Source: Streptomyces mirabilis (lineage in GTDB: Bacteria; Actinomycetota; Actinomycetes; Streptomycetales; Streptomycetaceae). Taken from it: DNA of 64,000 bases. Under the pieces are notes generated by a model that made no database searches, had not been told where the DNA came from, and saw only the letters and a program-made list of their open reading frames with translations. The translations under genes were made by a program, and so were the position numbers. This document shows positions 26,515 to 35,021 of this stretch, one piece after another. The stretch lies in assembly GCF_018310535.1 (NCBI RefSeq), contig NZ_CP074102.1, positions 4,712,001-4,776,000 on the forward strand. Direction: 5' to 3'. Position 1 is the first letter of the stretch; every line of letters begins with the position of its first letter.

Positions 26515-26598
26515 GCCCTGTGCTGCGTGGCACGGGCGCGTGGGGACCCGGTAGCGTGAGCCGACGATTCCGAAGGTCCCCCATTAGTAGGAGTCCCG

Positions 26599-28362
26599 GT
26601 GACGCAGAGTGGACAGGGCGAGCAGCCCTCGGCGCGCACGGCGCGCGAAGGCATCGTGCTGCCCTCCGACGGCGGCGAGCCGCTGTTGCCGGGCATGACG
26701 GGCGACCGGGCCGTTCCGGCGGTCCCGGCGGGCGGTCAGACCTGGGACCAGCCGTGGGGACCGGACCCGTCGGCGGCACCGGCCCCGCAGCCGGCCGAGG
26801 GCTGGGGGGCGCCCGTGAACGGCACCCAGACCTGGGGCGGCTCCGAGCCGGCCCCGTCCAACGCCCCCGCCCCGGACTGGGGCGGTCACGACCCGTCCAC
26901 CCAGACCTGGGCCGCGCCCGCGGAACCGGCGCAGGGCTGGGGCGCCGCCCCGGCCCAGCAGCAGGGCTTCCCGGCCCAGCAGGCACCCGGCGCAGGCCCG
27001 CTGCCGGCCGAGGGCACCCAGCAGCCGTCGTACGGGGACCAGGGGCCGTACGGGGACCAGCAGCCGCCGTCGTACGGCGGTCAGGAGACTTCCTCCTACG
27101 GCGGCCAACAGGATCCGGCGTACGGCGGCCACCAGGGTGGTGCCGCACCCCAGCAGCAGCCCCAGGGCGCGCACGCTGCCGCGCTGCCGCCCGCTGTTCC
27201 CGGGGCGCTGCCGCCCGCCGTCGACGAGGGCGCCACGCAGTACATCCCGCCGGTTCCGGCCGCCCCCGAGGGCGCGACCCAGTTCCTGCCGCCCGTCCCC
27301 GCCACGCCCGACGAGGGGGCCACGCAGTACATCCCGCCGGTGGGCCCGGGTGCGCTGCCGCCCGAGGTGCCTTCGGGACCGCTGCCCCCGGCCGCGCACC
27401 CCGACGCCGAGGCCACGCAGTACATCGCCCCCGTGCCCGCGGAGCCGGGCGCGGCGCCGTACGGGATACGTCCGGGCGGCCCGGAGGACCGGCAGCCGCC
27501 CGCGGAGTTCGACAACCTGTTCCGCAGCGCGCCCGGCGTGCCGAGTGCGTCGGAGGGGCCCGCGTCCACGCAGCAGCTGCCGCGGTTCGAGGCCCCCGCA
27601 CCGCACGCCCCGCAGACTCCGCACGCCCCGTATGCCGCGCAGGCCCCGGGGATGCCCGGAACGCCGGGCGGGCGGGCCGCCACCCGGCGCGGCGCGGCCG
27701 ACGACGGCGGCGGCGGTGGCCGCGGTGGACGCAGCCGCTCGCGCGTCCCGTTGATCGCGGCCGTCGGTATCGGCATCGTCGTGCTCGGTATCGGGGCCGG
27801 CGCCATGCTCAGCGGCGGCGGAGGCAGTGACAGCGGCAAGAACGACAGCAGCAAGAACGTGTCGGCGACAGCCGGGGCCACGGACGGCTCGTCGTCGGCG
27901 GCCGACCCGGCCAAGGCGCAGGCCGTCGCGTTGGACAAGCTCCTCGCGGACAGCAACAACAGCCGCGACTCGGTGATCAACGCCGTGGAGAACGTGAAGG
28001 CGTGCAACAACCTGGACCAGGCGGCCAGTGACCTGCGCGACGCGGCCAAGCAGCGGTCCGGACTGGTGACCAGGCTCTCCGGCCTCTCGGTCGACAAGCT
28101 CCCGAACAACGCCGAGCTGACCGCCGCGCTGAACAGCGCCTGGCAGGCCTCCGCGTCGGCCGACAACCACTACGCGGCCTGGGCCGACCAGGTCAAGGGC
28201 AAGAAGGGCTGCAAGAAGGGCCACGCCCGCACCACCGGCCAGACCGCGGCGGCCACCCAGGCCAGCGGCACCGCGAGCGCGCAGAAGGCGAAGGCCGCCA
28301 GGCTGTGGAACTCGATCGCCTCGACGTACGGACTGACGCGGCGCACGACGACCCAACTGTGA
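26599..28362 (+). CDS. Pro/Gln/Gly-rich single-pass membrane protein
   Basis: A 587-residue protein. The first roughly 390 residues are low complexity and rich in Pro, Gln, Gly and Ala, with four repeats of the type GATQYIPPV / GATQFLPPV / EATQYIAPV and several SYGGQ/YGDQ units. One transmembrane helix follows (VPLIAAVGIGIVVLGIGAGA, about residues 390-410). The C-terminal 180 residues are extracytoplasmic: a Ser/Gly linker, then a helical domain with two Cys (KACNNLDQAASDLRDAAKQR and KGKKGCKKGHAR) that may form a disulphide. GTG 26599 has AGGAG upstream. No function is known to me; the layout recalls actinobacterial envelope proteins whose disordered cytoplasmic tails carry phospho-threonine sites (TQ motifs). 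Confidence 0.85.
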   Translation: MTQSGQGEQPSARTAREGIVLPSDGGEPLLPGMTGDRAVPAVPAGGQTWDQPWGPDPSAAPAPQPAEGWGAPVNGTQTWGGSEPAPSNAPAPDWGGHDPSTQTWAAPAEPAQGWGAAPAQQQGFPAQQAPGAGPLPAEGTQQPSYGDQGPYGDQQPPSYGGQETSSYGGQQDPAYGGHQGGAAPQQQPQGAHAAALPPAVPGALPPAVDEGATQYIPPVPAAPEGATQFLPPVPATPDEGATQYIPPVGPGALPPEVPSGPLPPAAHPDAEATQYIAPVPAEPGAAPYGIRPGGPEDRQPPAEFDNLFRSAPGVPSASEGPASTQQLPRFEAPAPHAPQTPHAPYAAQAPGMPGTPGGRAATRRGAADDGGGGGRGGRSRSRVPLIAAVGIGIVVLGIGAGAMLSGGGGSDSGKNDSSKNVSATAGATDGSSSAADPAKAQAVALDKLLADSNNSRDSVINAVENVKACNNLDQAASDLRDAAKQRSGLVTRLSGLSVDKLPNNAELTAALNSAWQASASADNHYAAWADQVKGKKGCKKGHARTTGQTAAATQASGTASAQKAKAARLWNSIASTYGLTRRTTTQL

Positions 28363-28364
28363 CC

Positions 28365-28394
28365 GCCCGGTCCGAGTGACCGCCCGGACCGGGC
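28365..28394. terminator. Bidirectional terminator between convergent genes
   Basis: GCCCGGTCC (28365-28373) and GGACCGGGC (28386-28394) form a perfect 9-bp stem in the 39-bp gap between convergent stops. Confidence 0.7.
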
Positions 28395-28401
28395 CCGGGT
28401 C

Positions 28402-29730
28402 TCAGTTCGAGTCCGCGTTCTCCAGAGTCTTCGACACGTCGATGAATCCGTTGCGCTCCGAGGCCAGCTGACCCTTGCGTACGACCTGGAAGGTGACGTG
28501 GGCGTTGACCAGGCGCGGGAAGTCGACGGCCGCGATCAGGTCCTCGTAGCGCCAGCTGAGGGTCGGGGTGAGCCGGCCGGTGGTCACCTTGAGGCCGTTG
28601 TCGAGGGCGTGCCGGATCGCGAGCGAGGTCACCTGGCTGTCGCCGAGTGACTCGACGACCGACTTGAGCACGTTGTACGCGATCCAGGTGGTCTGCACGC
28701 CGGCGTCCGCGGGGTCGATCCGGTTGTCGCCGAAGGCCTCCTCCTTGATCACCTTGCGCATCGGGTCCCAGCGCGCGTCGCTCGCCACCGGGTACCAGCC
28801 GGTGACGTGCGCGCCCTCGTACGGGCTCGACTGGCCGCCGGTGGAGTCGATCAGGGACTGGTCGAGGCTGCCCAGCACCGTGCCCGTACCCACCTTCGGA
28901 TATTCCTGGCGGTCGCGCCGGAACGAGTCCATGAAGGTCTCCGTACGGTCCCCGAGCGCGGACACCACGCAGCCCTGCTTCAGCGGGTCCGAGCTCGCGC
29001 GGCCGAGCGCGAACTTCGTCTGCTCCGAGTACTCGGTCGCGTCCTCGGCGGCCCGCTGGTCGGCGGTGGGCGTGTGGCCCTCCGCCTTCAGACCGGCGTT
29101 GAGCAGCACCGGGAGCTGGTCGCCCGCGACGGTGTCGGGGCGCACGAGCGCCACCGGGCCGCACTTCTTGCCCAGCTGCTCCCCGAGACCGGCCAGCAGG
29201 GCGGGCTCGCCGCCGTTGATCGGATAGGAGAGCGGGCTCGAGAACTCGTCGTCGGTGACGCCGTAGCCGCCGATGTACGGGATGCCGGCGGCCTCCAGCG
29301 GGGCCAGGAAGGAACGGCCGTGCTGGCTGTAGGACCCGACGACCGCGACCACGTTCTCGTCGGCCGCGCGCCGGGCGCACTTCGCCGCGTACACGGTGTC
29401 GTTGTGGTCGTTGCAGGTCAGGACCTTGAGCTTGTGGCCGTTGATGCCGCCGTTCGCGTTGATCCAGCGCGCGTAGGCCTCGGCCATGGCGGGCATGCCG
29501 GGCTTGTTGGTCGCGGGGGTGTCCTGCGGCGCCCAGGTCATGACGGTGATCGGGTCGTCCCCGGAGCCCCCCGTGATACCGGGGACGACCCCGCACCCGA
29601 CAGCGATCGACGCACACGCCACCACCGCGCCCGCCAACAGCACTCTGGTCCTGACCTTCGTCGAGACTCTGGTCCCGGTCCGCTGGGGGCGGACGGGTGG
29701 GGTGGTGCTCGTGCGTCGCCTACCGGTCAT
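28402..29730 (-). CDS. Substrate-binding lipoprotein, branched-chain amino acid type
   Basis: A 442-residue type-1 periplasmic-binding-fold lipoprotein. The N-terminal signal ends in a lipobox-like IAVGC after RTRVLLAGAVVACASIAVGC, so the mature protein is probably lipid-anchored. The body has LivJ-like features (YARWINANGGINGHKLKVLT, VVAVVGSYSQHGRSFLAPLE, GIPYIGGYGVTDDEF). No permease or ATPase genes are adjacent, making this an orphan binding protein or sensor. ATG 29730 is chosen because the Arg-rich N-region precedes the hydrophobic core; in-frame GTGs at 29736 and 29751 are possible. Confidence 0.88.
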   Translation of the reverse strand: MTGRRRTSTTPPVRPQRTGTRVSTKVRTRVLLAGAVVACASIAVGCGVVPGITGGSGDDPITVMTWAPQDTPATNKPGMPAMAEAYARWINANGGINGHKLKVLTCNDHNDTVYAAKCARRAADENVVAVVGSYSQHGRSFLAPLEAAGIPYIGGYGVTDDEFSSPLSYPINGGEPALLAGLGEQLGKKCGPVALVRPDTVAGDQLPVLLNAGLKAEGHTPTADQRAAEDATEYSEQTKFALGRASSDPLKQGCVVSALGDRTETFMDSFRRDRQEYPKVGTGTVLGSLDQSLIDSTGGQSSPYEGAHVTGWYPVASDARWDPMRKVIKEEAFGDNRIDPADAGVQTTWIAYNVLKSVVESLGDSQVTSLAIRHALDNGLKVTTGRLTPTLSWRYEDLIAAVDFPRLVNAHVTFQVVRKGQLASERNGFIDVSKTLENADSN

Positions 29731-29853
29731 GGACACGCACGATTCCGTCACATCACTAACCCGCGTGTGACCGGCGGTCAACGTGAGGTGACGTAGAGGT
29801 GAATTGCGGGGGGCGATGATCGCATTTTCGCGGAGAACGTACGATCGTCGACT

Positions 29854-30348
29854 GTGCAAGGTTCGGAGAACTCTTCCCGTCGCGGCCGTCGCTCCTCCAC
29901 CATGGGCGGCATGCCACTGAACGACATGCCCTGGTGGCGCTGGCGCAGCAATGTGCGTTCCGCGCTGCACATGCTCTCCGACCCCACCTTCCAACGCGAT
30001 GTCTGGCTCGCCGGGATCGACGGGTACGGAGACGTCACCGACGCCGTGTACCGCCTGGTCGAGGACACCTGGCTGGACAACTGGTCCGCCGAGAAGTACG
30101 TCGGCACGATCTTCCGGGACTCCCAGGAGGCGGCCCTCGTCGACACCGCCGTGCTCCGCGTCCTGCGGATCATGCACCAGGTCGGGCCCGACGCACCCGT
30201 CTCCGCCTACCTCGACCACCAGGCGTGGCCGGAGGCACTGCGGGCGGCGCGCGACGCGCACGTACGCCTCGCGGTGAGCGACGGCGAGGATCCGGACACT
30301 CCACCGCGGACGCTGGAGATCCTGCGGATCCTGACGCGGTCGGCGTAG
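29854..30348 (+). CDS. Conserved hypothetical protein, probably leaderless
   Basis: A 164-residue soluble protein without a domain I can name. It is Trp-rich near the start (MPLNDMPWWRWRSNVRSAL), then DVWLAGIDGYGDVTDAVYRL, VEDTWLDNWSAEKYVGTIFR and helices to the end. GTG 29854 has no ribosome site, but a TACGAT hexamer (29840-29845) lies 8 bp before it, the spacing expected for a leaderless transcript starting on the GTG. ATG 29902 (MGGMPLND) is the alternative start. It is divergent from the lipoprotein gene and upstream of purU. Confidence 0.8.
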   Translation: MQGSENSSRRGRRSSTMGGMPLNDMPWWRWRSNVRSALHMLSDPTFQRDVWLAGIDGYGDVTDAVYRLVEDTWLDNWSAEKYVGTIFRDSQEAALVDTAVLRVLRIMHQVGPDAPVSAYLDHQAWPEALRAARDAHVRLAVSDGEDPDTPPRTLEILRILTRSA

Positions 30349-30490
30349 CGGCCGGGCCGAGGGCCGCGACCCGAGGGTCGGGACCTGAAGGGTCCTGCCA
30401 CCTGGGAGGGCCGTGCGCCCGGATGCCGTGGGCGTCCGCGTGGCGGGACGGTTCGTCCGGCGCGGTGCCTCGTATGGGACCCTGTCCTGC

Positions 30491-31372
30491 ATGAATGATC
30501 AGTCCACCCGCGCCGCCGCGCCCGCCGAACAATATGTCCTGACCCTCTCCTGCCCGGACAAGCAGGGAATCGTGCACGCCGTGTCGAGCTACCTCTTCAT
30601 GACCGGCTGCAACATCGAGGACAGCCAGCAGTTCGGCGATCACGACACGGGACTGTTCTTCATGCGTGTCCACTTCTCGGCGGAGGCGCCGGTGACCGTG
30701 GACAAACTGCGCGCGAGCTTCGCGGCGATCGGTGATTCCTTCCGCATGGACTGGCAGCTCAACCGGGCCGAGGACAAGATGCGGGTCGTGCTGATGGTCA
30801 GCAAGTTCGGCCACTGTCTGAACGACCTGCTCTTCCGCGCGCGGACCGGCGCGCTGCGCGTCGACATCGCGGCCGTGGTCTCCAACCACACGGACTTCGC
30901 CGAGCTCGTGGCCTCGTACGACGTCCCCTTCCACCACATTCCGGTGACGAAGGACACCAAGGCGCAGGCCGAGGCGCAGCTGCTCGAACTGGTCCGCTCC
31001 GAAGGGGTCGAACTGGTCGTGCTGGCCCGCTACATGCAGGTGCTCTCGGACGACCTGTGCAAGCAGCTCAGCGGCCGGATCATCAACATCCACCACTCCT
31101 TCCTGCCGAGCTTCAAGGGCGCGAAGCCGTACCACCAGGCGCATGCGCGCGGTGTGAAGCTGATCGGCGCGACGGCGCACTACGTCACCGCCGACCTCGA
31201 CGAGGGGCCGATCATCGAGCAGGAGGTCGAGCGCGTCGGCCACGACGTGACGCCCGACGGGCTGGTCGCCATCGGGCGGGACGTGGAGTGCCAGGCACTG
31301 GCGCGCGCGGTGAAGTGGCACGCCGAGCGCCGGATCCTCCTGAACGGCCGCCGCACGGTGGTGTTCGCGTAG
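30491..31372 (+). CDS. purU: Formyltetrahydrofolate deformylase
   Basis: A 293-residue enzyme that hydrolyses 10-formyl-THF to THF and formate, balancing one-carbon pools. The N-terminal ACT domain (YVLTLSCPDKQGIVHAVSSY, residues about 15-95) is followed by the formyltransferase-like catalytic domain: KMRVVLMVSKFGHCLNDLLF, INIHHSFLPSFKGAKPYHQA with the catalytic histidine, IGATAHYVTADLDEGPIIEQ and its catalytic aspartate. Length is as expected. ATG 30491 gives MNDQSTRAAAPAEQ; no strong ribosome site is seen. It is followed by REP-like repeats. Confidence 0.95.
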   Translation: MNDQSTRAAAPAEQYVLTLSCPDKQGIVHAVSSYLFMTGCNIEDSQQFGDHDTGLFFMRVHFSAEAPVTVDKLRASFAAIGDSFRMDWQLNRAEDKMRVVLMVSKFGHCLNDLLFRARTGALRVDIAAVVSNHTDFAELVASYDVPFHHIPVTKDTKAQAEAQLLELVRSEGVELVVLARYMQVLSDDLCKQLSGRIINIHHSFLPSFKGAKPYHQAHARGVKLIGATAHYVTADLDEGPIIEQEVERVGHDVTPDGLVAIGRDVECQALARAVKWHAERRILLNGRRTVVFA

Positions 31373-31379
31373 GGCCGGG

Positions 31380-31509
31380 TTCTTCGGCTGCGGATAGGCG
31401 GGGGTTGCTCGCGCCCACGCGGCGGAGCCGCACAGTGAAAACAGCCCCGCACCCCTGGAAGCCTCACCCCGGCCCGCATCACTCAGCCTGTCCGGCGTTC
31501 GAGGACGAG
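31380..31509. repeat. Two REP-like dispersed repeats back to back
   Basis: The first block (about 31380-31460) reads CTCGCGCCCACGCGGCGGAG...CAGCCCCGCACCCCT, an inverted relative of the 7599 copy. The second (31484-31509) begins CAGCCTGTCCGGCGTTCGAG and is shared with 45678-45703 and 45761-45786. They fill the purU/anti-sigma convergent gap. Confidence 0.75.
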
Positions 31510-31523
31510 GGAGACGGGGCGGC

Positions 31524-32951
31524 CTACATGCGGCTCAGGGACGCGGCGGCGAAGAGTACGTCCCTGATGGCCTCACGGTCGCCCACCTGACCCGCCGCCG
31601 CTTCCTCCGGCGACACGTGCCCCGCGGCCAACCGACAGAACTCCACCCCGTCCAGCGCGACATGCGCGACCTCGTGCTCGGCGGAGGCGACGCTTGCCGG
31701 GGAGTCGAGCGGGATCAGCCACTCGCCCCCACCGGAGCCCTCGATCTCCAGACGCAGACTGCGCCCGGGCGCCCCGGCGGCGACGAGTCGGCGGGGCGCC
31801 GGAGCCGACAGCCCCGCCCGCCGCCGCTCGGCGAGCGACATGGGCAGCATCCGCGCCGCCAGGTCGATCATCCGGTGCAGATGACGCGGCGCGGGCGGCT
31901 CGTACGGATAGTCCACGGCGTCCGCGATGTCCCCCGCGTGCACCCAGCACTCGAAGGCGCGATCCAGCATCGAGTCGCTGAGCGGCAGTTCGAAAGCGCC
32001 GTACGACACGGCGAGCCGCCCGGAGCCTCCGCCCGCGAACGACACCGTACGGACGAGGTGGTGGCTCTGCTCCCGCCAGGGCGCGCGCACGGCCCGGGTG
32101 GGCGGGAAGTGCGAGGCACGCCAGTACGCCTCGGTGCGCTGCGAAGGAGTCGGGGCGCCCGCAGCCGCCCCCTTCGCCCCGGTATTCCCGGCCGTCGCTC
32201 CGCCGAGCGGGTCCTCCAGGCCCAGCGCGACCCCCACCAGCCCGTCCACGGAGAGCAGATGCGCGATGACCCCGGCCACGGTCGTGCGCCGGCTCACGGG
32301 CCCGTCGCCCTCGAACCAGCGCAACCGCACCGGCGCGTGCCACTCCGCGTCTCCTATGTCCTGCAACAGCGCGTCGAGTCGCGCGGCCTCCGCGTCGTAG
32401 GGCGCCGCCCACTCGGGCACCGGGATACGCGCCGGACGCCGGTCCAGACAGCCCTCCAGGACCCGGGTGCGCAGCGTCGGGTCGAGATCGAGGCTCTCCG
32501 GCGGGTGCAGCAGCCCGACCGCCTCGCGCAGCCGCAGCGCCTCGTCCGCGCACGAACCGCACTCCCCGAGGTGCTCCTCGACCGCCGCCGTCTCCTGCGC
32601 CGAGCAGGCGGCCAGCGCCCACGCGCCCAGCAGCGACTTCAGCACCCGGTGCTCCAGGACGAGCGGCGCGGGTTCCGGCAGCGGCAGTCCGGTGTCCTCG
32701 ACGGAGGAACGCGGCATGGGGATGCGCGGTGGCTGCCCCGACCCTGCGGGCCCGGCGGGACCGGTGGGCCCATCGCCGCCACCGTCCCCGTCGGCACCCC
32801 CGCTTCCGTCCCCACCGTCCCCTTCACCGCCCTGCTCCTTCGCCTCCTTCGCCTCGTGCTCCTTGTGCTCCTCGTGTTCGGCGACAGGATTGTCGAAAGG
32901 CTCGTCGAAAGGCTCGTCGAAGGGATCGAACCGGTCTGTTCCTCCGCTCAC
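31524..32951 (-). CDS. Zinc-finger anti-sigma factor fused to a maleylpyruvate isomerase-like domain
   Basis: A 475-residue soluble protein. Residues 1-90 are acidic and low complexity (repeated FDEPFD, then Glu/Lys and Gly/Asp runs). A zf-HC2 anti-sigma zinc site follows, H127-x3-C131-x2-C134 (VEEHLGECGSCADEALRL). From about residue 185 the protein continues as an MDMPI/DinB-like domain (YDAEAARLDALLQDIGDAEW, VAGVIAHLLSVDGLVG, FECWVHAGDIADAVDYPY). GTG 32951 overlaps the ECF sigma stop by 4 bp, so the pair is translationally coupled. I see no transmembrane helix, so this would be a cytoplasmic, possibly thiol- or metal-responsive anti-sigma. MDMPI enzymes usually use mycothiol, which makes a redox link attractive but unproven. 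Confidence 0.85.
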   Translation of the reverse strand: MSGGTDRFDPFDEPFDEPFDNPVAEHEEHKEHEAKEAKEQGGEGDGGDGSGGADGDGGGDGPTGPAGPAGSGQPPRIPMPRSSVEDTGLPLPEPAPLVLEHRVLKSLLGAWALAACSAQETAAVEEHLGECGSCADEALRLREAVGLLHPPESLDLDPTLRTRVLEGCLDRRPARIPVPEWAAPYDAEAARLDALLQDIGDAEWHAPVRLRWFEGDGPVSRRTTVAGVIAHLLSVDGLVGVALGLEDPLGGATAGNTGAKGAAAGAPTPSQRTEAYWRASHFPPTRAVRAPWREQSHHLVRTVSFAGGGSGRLAVSYGAFELPLSDSMLDRAFECWVHAGDIADAVDYPYEPPAPRHLHRMIDLAARMLPMSLAERRRAGLSAPAPRRLVAAGAPGRSLRLEIEGSGGGEWLIPLDSPASVASAEHEVAHVALDGVEFCRLAAGHVSPEEAAAGQVGDREAIRDVLFAAASLSRM

Positions 32952-33529
32952 CGCGCACCTCCGTATTCGGGCGGCGTGCCGGAGAGCCCGGCGTCATGGG
33001 CGGTGGACAGCAGTTGCAGGCCGAGACGGAGCCGGCGGCGGGCCTCGTCCTCGGTGACGCCGAGGTCGGCGGCGGCCTGGCGGTAGTCGCGGCGCTGGAA
33101 GTACGCCAGCTCCAGGGCGGCCCGCAGTGGGGTCGGCATGGACGTGACGATGTAGTCCGCGCGGGCGGCGACGGAGGCGCTGCGCACCTTGCGTTCCAAC
33201 TCCTCGGTGGTGCTGCCGCCGTCCAGGGCGAGCGCGGCGGTCTCGGTGGCGCGCAGCCGCTGCACGGCGAGCCGGTGGGTCAGCGTGGCGATCCAGGAAC
33301 GCAGGGGACCCTGTTTGGGGTCGTACGACTCGGGGCTCTGCCAGACGTGGGCGAACACCTCGCGGGTGATGTTGTCGGCGGACCGCTCGTCGCCGAGTAC
33401 GCGGTGTGCGAGGCCGTGCACGAGCGAGGCGAACCGGTCGTAGAGCTCACCGAGCGCCGCCGCCTCCCCGCGTGCGAGCCGCTGCTGCATCTTGCGGTCC
33501 CAGCGGGGCGGTGCGTCCTTCGTCGCCAT
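32948..33529 (-). CDS. ECF RNA polymerase sigma factor
   Basis: A 193-residue sigma-70-family ECF factor. Region 2: LYDRFASLVHGLAHRVLGDE, NITREVFAHVWQSPESYDP (with Asn-Ile where Ala-Glu-Asp is more usual), and LRSWIATLTHRLAVQRLR. Region 4: PTPLRAALELAYFQRRDYRQ, AAADLGVTEDEARRRLRLGL. Translation is coupled to the anti-sigma/MDMPI gene downstream, and a STAS protein gene lies divergently 395 bp away. It is related to ECF factors with fused zinc-finger anti-sigmas. Target promoters are unknown. Confidence 0.92.
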   Translation of the reverse strand: MATKDAPPRWDRKMQQRLARGEAAALGELYDRFASLVHGLAHRVLGDERSADNITREVFAHVWQSPESYDPKQGPLRSWIATLTHRLAVQRLRATETAALALDGGSTTEELERKVRSASVAARADYIVTSMPTPLRAALELAYFQRRDYRQAAADLGVTEDEARRRLRLGLQLLSTAHDAGLSGTPPEYGGAR

Positions 33530-33924
33530 GCGGCCCCCTCACTCTGCTCCTGCCCGGCGCCTGTCCCTGCGTCCCTGTCCGTACCTGTCGACGGCCGGAG
33601 TCCCCGTCCAGCCTGTGTGCATCGCTGTCTCGAATGTAGTCGGCACGTCCGACAGCGCACGCCCCTTTACGTCAATGTGCGCCCCTGGGCGGGGTGCGGA
33701 TGGTAGAAGCCCATCGCTTCCCCCCTTGGATTCGATCGAACTAGACCGTACGTGACCACTAGACGACCGAAACGGCTCGGTCATCCAGCATTTTCGACCG
33801 TAGACCGACGTTTCATCGATCGCGTACCGGTGTTTCATGGAACGACGGTGGGGCAGCCGCGCTGACAGGAAGCGTAAGAAGTGCTTCCGTTTTTCGGCGG
33901 GCGAGGCGAGCGGGAGGCGTTGCG

Positions 33925-34308
33925 GTGACGCTCAAGGTGACCGACGACGAGTGGGGCGAGTGGGGCGAGTGGGCCGTGCTCCGGGTGTCGGGCGAGATGG
34001 ATCTCGTGACGTCTCCGGTGCTGCGCCGGCGGGTGCACGAGGCGGTGGCGGAGGGTCGCCGCAGTCTGGTCCTCGACCTCTCCGAGGTCCTCTTCTGCGA
34101 CTCCAGCGGCGTCGGCGTTCTCATCGCGACCCGCCGCCTGGTCCGCTCCTGCCAGGGGCGCCTGCGGCTGATCCTGCCGGCGCAGGGCGCGTCGGACGTC
34201 TCTCACGTCAACCGTGTTCTCGGGGCCCTCGGAGTGCGCCGCCTCTTCGACGTCTATCCGGACGTCGTCTCGGCCGTCGACGAGGAGTCGAGCCCGCTGT
34301 CGGCGTGA
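33925..34308 (+). CDS. STAS-domain anti-sigma factor antagonist
   Basis: A 127-residue SpoIIAA/RsbV-type protein. The phosphorylation motif is LFCDSSGVGVLIATRRL with Ser60 as the likely phospho-acceptor. Such proteins bind a serine-kinase anti-sigma when dephosphorylated. GTG 33925 follows GGGAGG by 7 bp. Upstream, 33530-33924 is a 395-bp gap with two copies of GTTTCAT (33809 and 33831) but no gene. It sits next to an ECF/zinc-finger pair that normally needs no antagonist, so its partner may be a kinase elsewhere, for example the ATP-binding protein at 40459. Confidence 0.9.
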   Translation: MTLKVTDDEWGEWGEWAVLRVSGEMDLVTSPVLRRRVHEAVAEGRRSLVLDLSEVLFCDSSGVGVLIATRRLVRSCQGRLRLILPAQGASDVSHVNRVLGALGVRRLFDVYPDVVSAVDEESSPLSA

Positions 34309-34463
34309 ACCCGCGCCACACAGTTGTCCGGGAATTCCCTCGGTCTTGGCACAACCGTCGTTTTCCCGCACCCCGGGTTGCCCGGGCGTCGTACGCTCCG
34401 TGCCAGATGAAACCGCAGTCCGGCTGAGATTCCGGCTGAGTTGTAAGGCGGTCCGAGAAGACC

Positions 34464-34976
34464 ATGGTCAGCACCGAGTACGAGCGCAGGATTGCCGCCC
34501 GCTTCGCCGGCTTCGACCAGGACGGCAACGGCTACATCGACCGGGAGGACTTCAACGCCGCGACGAAGGCGGTTCTCGCCGAGTTCGGTACGCCGGCACG
34601 GTCGGACAAGGGTCAGGCCCTGTACGTCGGCGCGGAGGCGTTCTGGCAGGGCATGGCGGGGATAGCGGATCGTGACGGCGATCAGCGCATCACCCGGGAA
34701 GAGTTCGTGAACGGCGCCGTGAAGCGGCTGCGGGACAACCCCGACCGCTTCGGGGAGATCGCCCGTCCCTTCCTGCACGCGGCCCTCGCCGTCGCGGACA
34801 CGGACGGGGACGGCGCGGCCACGGTCGAGGAGGCCGTCCGCGTACTCAGGGCCCTGGGCGTGCCCGACGGCGTCGCGGCCGTGGCGGCCGCCACGCTCGA
34901 CACGGACGCCGACGGCCGGATCGGCGAAACGGAGGTCGTCACCTCGTTCGCCCGCTACTTCACGGTTCCGGAGTAG
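34464..34976 (+). CDS. EF-hand calcium-binding protein, four EF hands
   Basis: A 170-residue calerythrin/sarcoplasmic-type protein. Four EF loops are visible: DQDGNGYIDRED (from about residue 16), DRDGDQRITREE (about 71), DTDGDGAATVEE (about 112) and DTDADGRIGETE (about 147), all with acidic residues at the calcium positions, though position 12 is Asp rather than Glu in the first. Proteins of this type (CabB/CabC/CabD in S. coelicolor) buffer or sense calcium and affect aerial growth. A likely -10 TACGCT lies at 34391. It is convergent with the acyl-CoA synthetase gene. Confidence 0.9.
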   Translation: MVSTEYERRIAARFAGFDQDGNGYIDREDFNAATKAVLAEFGTPARSDKGQALYVGAEAFWQGMAGIADRDGDQRITREEFVNGAVKRLRDNPDRFGEIARPFLHAALAVADTDGDGAATVEEAVRVLRALGVPDGVAAVAAATLDTDADGRIGETEVVTSFARYFTVPE

Positions 34977-35021
34977 ACCCCTACGGCACCCGCACTCCCA
35001 CTGGCCGTCCGGTCCCCACCC

